Part shown: positions 1 through 7,438 of the stretch, piece after piece
Layout: each line of letters opens with the position of its first letter
How positions within the stretch are numbered: position 1 is the first letter of the stretch
DNA from: Angelakisella sp.
GTDB lineage: Bacteria > Bacillota > Clostridia > Oscillospirales > Ruminococcaceae
NCBI GenBank assembly: GCA_022794295.1
Contig: JAAWEO010000093.1
Span: 1 to 7,682, forward strand
DNA length: 7,682 nucleotides
Reading direction: 5' to 3'
The notes under the pieces: model-generated
Database searches by the model: none
Told to the model about the DNA's origin: nothing
What the model saw: only the letters and a program-made list of their open reading frames with translations
Translations under genes and position numbers: made by a program

Positions 1-84
1 CTTTCTGTTGCGACAGAAAGTAACCAAAGAACGCCCAGGGGTCCCCCCTGGACCCGGGGGACCGGCCAAAGGCTCCGGCCTTGG
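1..84. repeat. Hairpin-rich intergenic repeat element, cut by the left edge
   Basis: Three hairpins lie in a row. Positions 1-8 and 13-20 are a perfect 8-bp inverted repeat (CTTTCTGT/ACAGAAAG) around TGCG. It is followed by TAACCAAAGA, whose mirror arm would fall just left of the window, so the palindrome is probably longer and truncated here. Positions 40-47 and 56-63 (GGTCCCCC/GGGGGACC) form an 8-bp stem. Positions 66-73 and 78-84 form a 7-bp stem with one bulged A. No reading frame is convincing. I recall similar GTTACTTTCTGTCGC-type palindromes dispersed between genes in Oscillospiraceae, but copy number cannot be checked here. Positions 85-274 hold nothing I can identify. Confidence 0.5.
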
Positions 85-274
85 GCGGTTGACCCACGGA
101 GCCGCCTGATCTCACCCACGGGGCGGGGTCCGTTGCAGGCAGTACCTTGATCTATTACCAGTGTTTTCCTACTAATGGCGCCAGGCGGCTGGGGTGTGCT
201 GGCATCTTGGAATTGTGCTGCCGCTTACCAGCGTCCGGGCTTTCGCGGCCGGAGGCTCGTTGGCCGGATTAGGT

Positions 275-312
275 GCTTTTTTCTGCGGAAAAAAGCGGAG
301 CCGCTTCGCGGC
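275..312 (-). terminator. Probable intrinsic terminator of the XRE gene
   Basis: Read on the minus strand, GCCGC-GAA-GCGGC (312-300) forms a 5-bp stem. It is followed by TCCGC and then six T residues (294-289). An overlapping alternative stem, AAGCGG/CCGCTT, ends directly in the T run. The same sequence also forms a second perfect 9-bp hairpin (275-283 with 288-296, loop of four), which contains the T run. It lies about 50 bp past the stop codon of the minus-strand XRE gene. Confidence 0.5.
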
Positions 313-360
313 AAATGGCCTGCGGGCCGGGGGGTGGGGCTTCTGGCGGGGCTTTGGGGG

Positions 361-627
361 CTAGGGGTGGGGGGAGGGGTGTCTGGAGGCTTGCACTTCT
401 TGGCGGAACTGGCGGTTGGCTGGTGCTCCTGGGAGGAAGGTAGAGGGGGAGCCGATCTCTGTTCGGGAAAAAAACAGCCTTAGGCGCGCTTTGGCTTTTG
501 GGCTTGGGCGCCGCCTTCCTTGCTCGTACATCCCCAGGGTGCTGGCGCTGAGCTTTAGGTGTGCCGCCAATTCTTTTTGGGTCAGGCCAAGGGTTTTTCT
601 GGCGTTTTGCAGCCAAATGCAGAACAT
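361..627 (-). CDS. Small XRE/Cro-type helix-turn-helix regulator
   Basis: This encodes an 88-residue protein whose first half (about residues 4-49) is a recognisable Cro/C1-type DNA-binding domain. It shows LGLTQKELAAHL, then the recognition-helix segment SASTLGMYEQGRRRPS. Such domains bind palindromic operators, usually as dimers. The ATG at 627 is chosen because AAGAGGTG precedes it by about 7 nt, and a promoter lies just upstream. Residues 50-88 are rich in Pro, Ser and Arg and match nothing I know. No peptidase (S24/LexA) domain or other sensor follows, so the protein may be a minimal repressor or the remnant of a longer one. It diverges from the small cassette at 879-1404 across an intergenic region with two perfect palindromes, so it may repress itself and/or that cassette. 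The domain call is sound; the target is inference. Confidence 0.7.
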   Translation of the reverse strand: MFCIWLQNARKTLGLTQKELAAHLKLSASTLGMYEQGRRRPSPKAKARLRLFFSRTEIGSPSTFLPGAPANRQFRQEVQASRHPSPHP

Positions 628-648
628 ACGTTTACACCTCTTTTCTTC

Positions 649-677
649 ATTGTACCACCACCCTTTGCGCCAGGCAA
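649..677 (-). promoter_or_regulatory. SigA-type promoter of the XRE gene
   Basis: On the minus strand, -35 TTGCCT (677-672), a 17-bp spacer and -10 TACAAT (654-649) preceded by TGG form an extended -10 promoter. Transcription would begin near 642, giving a very short leader that carries the AAGAGGTG ribosome binding site (642-635). Confidence 0.55.
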
Positions 678-725
678 TGGAAGGTTTTTTCCTGGCCGGT
701 TATCGGGACAGCAAAAACGGAATGG

Positions 726-754
726 TTGACAAGGAGGGCTCCTTGTGGTACTCT
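726..754 (+). promoter_or_regulatory. Promoter of the small two-gene cassette
   Basis: A consensus -35 TTGACA (726-731) is followed after 17 bp by TACTCT (749-754). That -10 is weak in its middle but is preceded by TGG, an extended -10. Predicted start of transcription is near 761, leaving a leader of roughly 118 nt before the ATG at 879. The promoter is overlapped by one palindrome, and a second lies at the predicted start point, as expected for a repressible promoter. Confidence 0.5.
729..746. promoter_or_regulatory. 18-bp palindromic operator candidate between -35 and -10
   Basis: ACAAGGAG-GG-CTCCTTGT is a perfect 8-bp inverted repeat with a 2-bp centre. It starts in the last bases of the -35 box and fills most of the spacer. 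A protein bound here would block the plus-strand promoter. The divergent XRE-type protein is the obvious candidate binder, by position only. Confidence 0.5.
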
Positions 755-760
755 GGAATT

Positions 761-776
761 AAGAACATTTGTTCTT
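761..776. promoter_or_regulatory. 16-bp palindrome, LexA/SOS-box-like, at the predicted start point
   Basis: AAGAACA-TT-TGTTCTT is a perfect 7-bp inverted repeat with a 2-bp centre. Its core GAAC-ATTT-GTTC fits the GAAC-N4-GTTC pattern of Gram-positive LexA operators (Bacillus consensus about CGAACRNRYGTTYC). It sits exactly where transcription of the plus-strand cassette is predicted to begin. Alternatives are a second site for the XRE protein or a 5'-end mRNA hairpin. Confidence 0.5.
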
Positions 777-878
777 TTCCTTTGGGGCTCCCCGTCCCCG
801 GAGGAACCGTAGACCCTGCCGGCGTTTTCCCTTTGCGGCGGCGGGGCGGCAGCAGTGAAAAACGGAGGAACAGGAAAA

Positions 879-1076
879 ATGGATCTGAGACAGCTGGCGG
901 AGGAGTACAGAGAATCGGCGGAGCGGCTGGCCCGGGGACTGGAAAAGGTCCGCCGGGAGCTGGCCGGTGCCCGGGGCGAGGAGGCCCTGGCCCTGGAGCG
1001 GCGGGAGGAGGTGATGCGCCTGGAGCTTATGGATCTGCGGAGCCTGTCCCGGTACCTCCGGGAGTATTATGCGTAG
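879..1076 (+). CDS. Small charged helical protein, function unknown
   Basis: This encodes a 65-residue protein, predicted to be almost wholly alpha-helical, with dense Arg/Glu/Leu composition from RQLAEEYRES through EEVMRLELMD. The pattern suggests a coiled coil or helical hairpin. There is no signal peptide, membrane segment or Cys cluster. The ATG at 879 is preferred over the in-frame GTG at 855 because GGAGG at 864-868 lies 10 nt ahead of it. The last codons overlap the start of the next gene by 8 nt, so the two are surely co-transcribed and probably translationally coupled. This suggests a partner or modulator of the downstream sigma-4-like protein. I do not recognise a named family. I recall similar small helical proteins beside sigma-like HTH genes in gut Clostridia, but cannot verify that here. 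Confidence 0.65.
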   Translation: MDLRQLAEEYRESAERLARGLEKVRRELAGARGEEALALERREEVMRLELMDLRSLSRYLREYYA

Positions 1077-1404
1077 GGCGGACTGCGCTCCCCTTGCGGG
1101 GCCCCGCAGGCGGGTACAGCTGGGCAGCTGGGAGGCCTTGCCCAGCCGGCCCCGCCCCCGGGAGGAAGGCCCGGACCCGGGGCAGGAGTTCCGGCGGCTG
1201 GTGCTGGCCTACGGGCTGAAGCACTGCCTGACCCCGCCCCAGCGGGAGGCGGTGGAGCTTTGCCTTTTCCAGGGGCACAACGCCACCCAGGCGGCAAAGC
1301 TTTTGGGGGTGCATCCCTCCACCATGAGCCGCCGGCTGAACCGGGCCCTGGGGCGCCTGAAAAAGCTTTCCCAGGCGGGCAGCGCCCTTTTGGGGCAGTC
1401 CTGA
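1069..1404 (+). CDS. Sigma-70 region 4-like helix-turn-helix protein
   Basis: This encodes a 111-residue protein. Residues about 54-100 are a sigma region 4-like DNA-binding domain: LTPPQREAVELC, then GHNATQAAKLLGVHPSTMSRRLNRALGRLKKL. In that stretch NATQAAKLLG and HPSTMSRRLNRA form the helix-turn-helix. The N-terminal 40 residues are rich in Arg and Pro. No region 2 (core RNA polymerase and -10 binding) is present, so it cannot be a complete sigma factor. It may instead be a transcription activator, a DNA-binding adaptor, or one half of a split sigma factor. The ATG at 1069 overlaps the preceding gene by 8 nt, with a weak GGGAG 4 nt upstream, consistent with coupling. Related small proteins occur in phages and mobile elements of Firmicutes. 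The upstream SOS-like box hints at damage-responsive expression, but this is inference. Confidence 0.7.
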   Translation: MRRADCAPLAGPRRRVQLGSWEALPSRPRPREEGPDPGQEFRRLVLAYGLKHCLTPPQREAVELCLFQGHNATQAAKLLGVHPSTMSRRLNRALGRLKKLSQAGSALLGQS

Positions 1405-1420
1405 AGGACGCCGTCTTTGG

Positions 1421-1450
1421 GCATCCCGGCCACCGGGGCTGTCTTTTTTT
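1421..1450 (+). terminator. Probable intrinsic terminator of the small cassette
   Basis: CCCGG (1425-1429) pairs with CCGGG (1433-1437) around CCA. GC (1421-1422) can extend the stem with GC (1438-1439) if AT is bulged. After TGTC a run of seven T follows (1444-1450). The site begins 16 bp past the stop codon of the sigma-4-like gene. The stem is short, so confidence is moderate. Confidence 0.5.
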
Positions 1451-1492
1451 CACCGAAGTGTAATTTTTCTGGAATATTTTTCTCCCAACCTA

Positions 1493-1521
1493 TGGTAAAC
1501 CCCTTGTTGATTTGTTATAAT
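1493..1521 (+). promoter_or_regulatory. ppdK promoter (extended -10)
   Basis: TATAAT (1516-1521) is a perfect -10 preceded by TGT, making an extended -10. The -35 candidate 17 bp upstream, TGGTAA (1493-1498), is weak. AT-rich sequence at 1460-1485 could act as an UP element. Transcription should start near 1528, giving a leader of about 86 nt. Confidence 0.65.
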
Positions 1522-1539
1522 AGTTACGAATCCATGGCA

Positions 1540-1580
1540 GCCTGCCCTCCGGCGCCCCTTTGGGGCCAAAGGGGACAGGC
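1540..1580 (+). other. Structured 5' leader of ppdK
   Basis: Within the predicted leader, CCCCTTT and AAAGGGG pair around GGGGCC (about 1555-1574). Outside them GCCTG (1540-1544) pairs with CAGGC (1576-1580), making one two-part stem-loop. There is no T run after it, so it is not a terminator, and it does not cover the AGGAGGT site at 1599-1605. It might protect the transcript or bind a regulator. I recognise no known riboswitch. Confidence 0.35.
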
Positions 1581-1613
1581 CATCGCTGTGGGAATTTTAG
1601 GAGGTTGATACCA

Positions 1614-4241
<2,628 letters not shown>

Positions 4242-4266
4242 GGACCACGCCTGCAAATCTGCCCCA

Positions 4267-4298
4267 AAGGCCCCCCGCTTTTCGCGGAGGGCCTTTTC
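4267..4298 (+). terminator. Intrinsic terminator of ppdK
   Basis: AAGGCCC (4267-4273) pairs with GGGCCTT (4289-4295). Beyond one mismatch, CCGC pairs with GCGG around the loop TTTTC, and TTTTCT follows. It lies 25 bp after the ppdK stop codon. Confidence 0.85.
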
Positions 4299-4335
4299 TG
4301 CATCTGCCGGGGCCCAAAAAAAATTTCCCCTCCCC

Positions 4336-4375
4336 TGTCATATTTCGCCCCAAAGGGGGTCAATAAGGGTGAAAC
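4336..4375 (+). promoter_or_regulatory. Weak promoter candidates upstream of the ECF sigma gene
   Basis: Two partial signals are visible. TGT-CATATT (4336-4344) resembles an extended -10 for the housekeeping sigma factor, without a good -35. TGAAAC (4370-4375) resembles the -35 element of ECF-type promoters, which often drive their own sigma gene. However, no CGTC/CGTA-like -10 follows at the right distance, and a start there would leave almost no leader. Neither is strong. Confidence 0.25.
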
Positions 4376-4402
4376 CTGTTTGTCCAGAAAGGAGGCGCAC
4401 CT

Positions 4403-4960
4403 GTGGACGACCTGGAGATCATCGGTTTATATTGGGCCCGGGACCAGCTGGCCATTACAGAAAGCGAGAAAAAGTATGGCGGCCTTTGCGGGGGCATCGC
4501 CATGAATATCCTCCGCAGCCGGGAGGACGCCGAGGAGTGTGTCAACGACACCTGGGGGCGGGCCTGGGACAGCATCCCGCCCCGGCGCCCCGATTCCCTG
4601 GCGGCCTATTTGGGCCGCATTGTCCGGAACCTTTCCCTGAACCGCTGGCGGAAAAACAACGCCGCCCGCCGGGGCGGGGGCACCATGGAGCTCCTTCTTT
4701 CCGAGCTGGGTGAGTGTCTGCCTGGTCCGGGGGAGGGGGTCCTCTGCGGGGAGGAACGGCTCTCCGGGATCATTGCCGCCTGGCTGGAGGGGCTGGCCCC
4801 CGGGGACCGCACCCTTTTCCTCCGGCGGTACTGGTACGGGGACCCCCTGGGCTTTCTTGCCCGAGCCAGGGGCACCACTGAAAACCACCTGGCGGTGCGG
4901 CTGCACCGGCTGCGGAAAAGACTGCGGGAGCATTTGGAACAGGAGGGAGTGGGGATATGA
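4403..4960 (+). CDS. ECF-type sigma-70 family RNA polymerase sigma factor
   Basis: This 185-residue protein should direct RNA polymerase to a small set of promoters in response to an envelope or outside signal. Region 2 spans about residues 5-85, with the core-binding stretch DAEECVNDTWGRAW (42-55) and the -10 recognition helix LGRIVRNLSLNRWR (70-83). A linker leads to region 4 at about 125-178, including LAPGDRTLFLRRYWYG and the -35 recognition helix in TTENHLAVRLHRLRKRL. Region 3 is absent, as expected for the ECF class. The GTG at 4403 is chosen because AAGGAGG sits 7 nt upstream. The stop overlaps the next start as ATGA, so the downstream membrane protein is translationally coupled and is probably its controller. 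Family assignment is firm; targets and signal are unknown. Confidence 0.93.
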   Translation: MDDLEIIGLYWARDQLAITESEKKYGGLCGGIAMNILRSREDAEECVNDTWGRAWDSIPPRRPDSLAAYLGRIVRNLSLNRWRKNNAARRGGGTMELLLSELGECLPGPGEGVLCGEERLSGIIAAWLEGLAPGDRTLFLRRYWYGDPLGFLARARGTTENHLAVRLHRLRKRLREHLEQEGVGI

Positions 4961-6414
4961 ACATGGAACGGGAGGAAATGCTGTTCCTAGCCATTGGCGG
5001 GGTGCCGGATGCCATGGTGGCCGAAGCCGCCAGCCCCGAAGGACCCCGGGAAAAAAAGCCCCTCCGGCACCGCTGGATGGCGTTGGTCGCCTGTCTTGCC
5101 CTGGTGGCGGGGCTCTTTCCCCTTCTGTCCCGAATAGGTGGGAACGGCAGCGGAGCGGGGATCAGCAGTGACACCGCCCCCGGGGAGGCCGTCTTTCTCT
5201 CCTATGCTGGCCCGGTACTGTCCCTTACCACTCTGGATGGCCCCCAGGGACTCCCCGCCACCCGGGAGGTGACCTGGGATTTTGCCGGCGGCCAGGGGGA
5301 ACAAAACGGTCTTTTCACTGTGACGGTCACCGACGCCACTGCCATCACCAACGACCGGGACCAGGATCTGACCTTTACTGTGGCCTACCCGGTCACCGGA
5401 GATCTGCGGACCCAAGGCGCCCTTCTTCCCTCCCTTGAGGTCGACGGGACGCCATCAGAGACCGGCCTTTTGTGGGGGGACCGCAGCAATGAGGAACCCC
5501 TGTGGCGCACCCCCCGCCTGGAAAGCTGGGAGGATGTGCGGCTCCTTCTGGAGGACGGAAGCTGTCTGACCTCCGCCCAACAGCAGCCCCCTGCCCTGGA
5601 GCAGACCGTCACGGTTTGGGAACTGACCGAAAGCACCGCCCCGGAAACCGGCCAGGGGGCCCCTACCATGGCTATCCGCTTCCAGATCGACGAGGAAAAG
5701 ACCCGGGTCTTCACCTGGGGGTTCAACGGCGGGGAGTTCGGGGAGGACGGGCAGCGGCGGTACAGCTACTTTGTTCCCCAGCAGCAGGAGCGGGACAGCT
5801 CCCGGTTTCTGATCTTCCTGGGGGAGGTCCCCAAAACCTACACCATGGAGGGCTACGAAAACGGCGCCTGCAAGGAGCCTCTGGAGGGGGTCACCGCCCA
5901 AATATCCGCCTTTACCACCTCCCTGGGGGAGCTGGCAGACCGGCTGGTGGAGGAAAGCAGGGACAGCTTCCACCGTCTGGAAGAAGGGAAGGCCGCCGTT
6001 CGCAGGCTCTTTGCCCGGCTCCTTTCCCCGGGGGAGGAGCGGGACGACTCCTTGACTACGGAGGATCTTCTGTCCCGGGCGCTCACCTGCACCAGGGTGA
6101 TTTGGACCACCGCCGAGATCTCCATCCCCGCCGGGGAGACGGTAACGGTCACCGCCCGGTTCCAAAAGGAACCCAGCTACGACTTTGCCTGTACAGGCAC
6201 CGAAAAACAGGGGCTGTACGGCTTTGACCTGGGCACCCGCCTGGGGAGCAGCCTGGCCTTCCAAAAGACCACCGCCCGTCTGAAAAACACCCAGCAGATC
6301 CTGCTTGTCCGGAATGATTTTGGCTTTGACCAGCAGGCCGGAGTGCTGGAGGCAGAGCTCTCCCCGGGGCAGGAGCACTGCGCCATGGAGGTGCGGCTGA
6401 TCCCAACAGAATAA
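4957..6414 (+). CDS. Putative membrane-anchored anti-sigma factor / sigma regulator
   Basis: This is a 485-residue single-pass membrane protein. Residues 1-39 form a short cytoplasmic tail with LFLAIGGVPDAMVAEA. A basic stretch (REKKPLRHRW) is followed by one hydrophobic helix (about 40-58, MALVACLALVAGLFPLL). The remaining ~425 residues should lie outside the cell and alternate in a beta-rich pattern. By position and topology it should hold the partner ECF sigma factor at the membrane and release it on a signal. An AIGG(I/V)-D-like N-terminal motif is, as I recall, common in clostridial proteins encoded after such sigma genes. The outside domain matches no family I can name, and there is no zinc-binding HxxxCxxC motif. 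The ATG at 4957 overlaps the sigma stop by 4 nt and has AGGAGG 10 nt upstream. The anti-sigma role is inferred from context. Confidence 0.72.
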   Translation: MNMEREEMLFLAIGGVPDAMVAEAASPEGPREKKPLRHRWMALVACLALVAGLFPLLSRIGGNGSGAGISSDTAPGEAVFLSYAGPVLSLTTLDGPQGLPATREVTWDFAGGQGEQNGLFTVTVTDATAITNDRDQDLTFTVAYPVTGDLRTQGALLPSLEVDGTPSETGLLWGDRSNEEPLWRTPRLESWEDVRLLLEDGSCLTSAQQQPPALEQTVTVWELTESTAPETGQGAPTMAIRFQIDEEKTRVFTWGFNGGEFGEDGQRRYSYFVPQQQERDSSRFLIFLGEVPKTYTMEGYENGACKEPLEGVTAQISAFTTSLGELADRLVEESRDSFHRLEEGKAAVRRLFARLLSPGEERDDSLTTEDLLSRALTCTRVIWTTAEISIPAGETVTVTARFQKEPSYDFACTGTEKQGLYGFDLGTRLGSSLAFQKTTARLKNTQQILLVRNDFGFDQQAGVLEAELSPGQEHCAMEVRLIPTE

Positions 6415-6426
6415 CAGCAGAACAGC

Positions 6427-6457
6427 AAAAGGGACCTCCCGGGCGGAGGTCCCTTTT
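6427..6457. terminator. Strong intrinsic terminator shared by convergent genes
   Basis: AAAAGGGACCTCC (6427-6439) and GGAGGTCCCTTTT (6445-6457) form a perfect 13-bp stem around CGGGC, with a T run continuing to 6459 on the plus strand. It ends the sigma/regulator operon. On the minus strand it lies just past the collagen gene and can also serve there, although its T tail is weaker. A smaller AGGGG/CCCCT hairpin at about 6465-6477 lies between. Confidence 0.9.
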
Positions 6458-6479
6458 TTGAAACAGGGGAATCCCCTTT

Positions 6480-7367
6480 CTACAGTTGCTCCCCCGCCAG
6501 GCTGGCAAGGGTGTCGCCCTCGGCTGCGGCGGCAATGGAAAAGCCTTTTTCCGCCCAAAGGGTGAGTTCCCCGGGCTCTTCCAGGCTGAAAACAGTCTGG
6601 CCCGCTGCGGTAAAGGGCTGGCCGGCGTTTTCCTTGTCCACGTGGCACACCGATCCGGGCAGGACCTCCCCATTGAGCCGCAGGGAGAGGACGGTGGAAA
6701 GCCGGGCCGCCACCGGGAAAAGCACCAGGTACCGGAAGCAATACACCCCCGGCTGGAGCAGGCGGAGCGCCCCCTCCTGGAACTGGATGCCAACGCTTTG
6801 GGCCGCCGGGGTCAGGGGCACTGCGCCGCCCCCAAAGGGGACTGTGAGCAGGTCATTCTGGTACAGCATGGCAAACTGCGGCACCCTTGCCCCGCCGCCC
6901 CCCGGTCCGGGAGGGCCCATGGGGCCGGGCTCTCCCTGGGGGCCACGCTCCCCGGCGGGGCCGGGCTCCCCCTGGGGGCCCCGTTCCCCGGCAGGACCGG
7001 GTTCTCCCTGGGGCCCACGTTCCCCGGCGGGGCCACGTTCCCCTTGGGGACCCGGTTCCCCAGCGGGACCCACAGGTCCCGGAGGGCCGGGCAGGCCATC
7101 AGAGCCCTGGGGGCCCTTGGTTCCGGCAGGGCCCATAGGTCCCATCAAGCCGGAGGGGCCCTGAGGCCCCGGCTCCCCCGGAGGTCCCTGGTTCCCCATT
7201 GGGCCGGCGGGGCCCCGGTCACCTTTTGGGCCCACGGGCCCGGGGACTCCCCTTTGGCCGGGGGGGCCCATTTTACCCTGCGGGCCCATGGGACCTCTGG
7301 GGCCTTGGGGGCCCGGAGGTCCGGGGGGGCAACAGGGGAAGGGTCGGTACTGACGGTTCATCGGCAT
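6480..7367 (-). CDS. Collagen-like protein with BclA/C1q-like C-terminal domain
   Basis: This is a 295-residue protein in three parts. Residues 1-15 are a short non-collagen head (MPMNRQYRPFPCCPP) with a Cys pair. Glycine then occupies every third position from 16 to 157, giving 48 unbroken Gly-X-Y triplets, Pro-rich with GERGPQGEP-type charged triplets that favour a triple helix. Residues about 160-295 are a beta-rich domain (GVYCFRYLVLFPV, LSLRLNGEVLPGSV, FSLEEPGELTLWA) resembling the trimerising jelly-roll tip of BclA-type spore proteins. By analogy with Bacillus and Clostridioides BclA it may form hair-like filaments on spores. There is no signal peptide, fitting coat assembly in the mother cell. 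The ATG at 7367 is preferred over the one at 7361 because AAAGGGG lies 10 nt ahead. It is a single gene, convergent with the sigma operon. The family is clear; spore location is inference. Confidence 0.88.
   Translation of the reverse strand: MPMNRQYRPFPCCPPGPPGPQGPRGPMGPQGKMGPPGQRGVPGPVGPKGDRGPAGPMGNQGPPGEPGPQGPSGLMGPMGPAGTKGPQGSDGLPGPPGPVGPAGEPGPQGERGPAGERGPQGEPGPAGERGPQGEPGPAGERGPQGEPGPMGPPGPGGGGARVPQFAMLYQNDLLTVPFGGGAVPLTPAAQSVGIQFQEGALRLLQPGVYCFRYLVLFPVAARLSTVLSLRLNGEVLPGSVCHVDKENAGQPFTAAGQTVFSLEEPGELTLWAEKGFSIAAAAEGDTLASLAGEQL
6927..7034 (-). repeat. Three tandem 36-bp repeats inside the collagen gene
   Basis: Three copies encode the identical 12-residue unit GPAGERGPQGEP (residues 112-123, 124-135 and 136-147). 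A diverged copy (GPAGEPGPQGER, residues 100-111) precedes them. The DNA copies differ at several synonymous positions, so the peptide unit is conserved beyond the DNA and the array is not a very recent duplication. Such arrays often vary in copy number between strains. Confidence 0.9.
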
Positions 7368-7409
7368 AAAAAACGCGCCCCTTTCTTACGGAAAAATCCT
7401 CTTTGCCAT

Positions 7410-7437
7410 CATCCTATGCCAAAAAGCACTAAAACGT
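7410..7437 (-). promoter_or_regulatory. SigK-like sporulation promoter of the collagen gene
   Basis: On the minus strand, AC (7437-7436) is followed after exactly 17 bp by CATAGGATG (7418-7410). That is one base from the late mother-cell SigK -10 pattern CATA-N3-TA; the same bases also fit a SigE-like -10. No good housekeeping promoter is visible. The predicted start near 7403 gives a leader of about 36 nt. The motif is short, so chance occurrence is possible, but the fit to a spore-surface gene is good. Confidence 0.45.
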
Positions 7438-7438
7438 G

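Noticed and set aside
175..483. A 102-codon plus-strand frame in the left intergenic region
   Set aside because: It is Gly/Trp/Arg-rich, has no ribosome binding site, and is antisense to the XRE gene and its terminator.
855..878. A GTG start at 855 adding eight residues to the small helical protein
   Set aside because: No ribosome site precedes 855, whereas GGAGG at 864-868 is placed for the ATG at 879.
416..1219. A 267-codon plus-strand frame spanning the XRE gene, both promoters and the small helical gene
   Set aside because: It crosses the divergent regulatory region, lacks a good ribosome site, and turns into Gly/Pro/Arg-rich shadow sequence. The alternative genes have domains and start signals.
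5455..6741. A 428-codon minus-strand frame across the anti-sigma gene and into the collagen gene
   Set aside because: It runs through a strong terminator and two well-supported genes. Its Gly/Pro/Arg-rich composition is typical of a shadow frame in GC-rich DNA.
6900..7340. A regular repeat array that could be mistaken for CRISPR
   Set aside because: The periodicity is 9 and 36 bp, continuous and without unique spacers. It encodes Gly-X-Y triplets.
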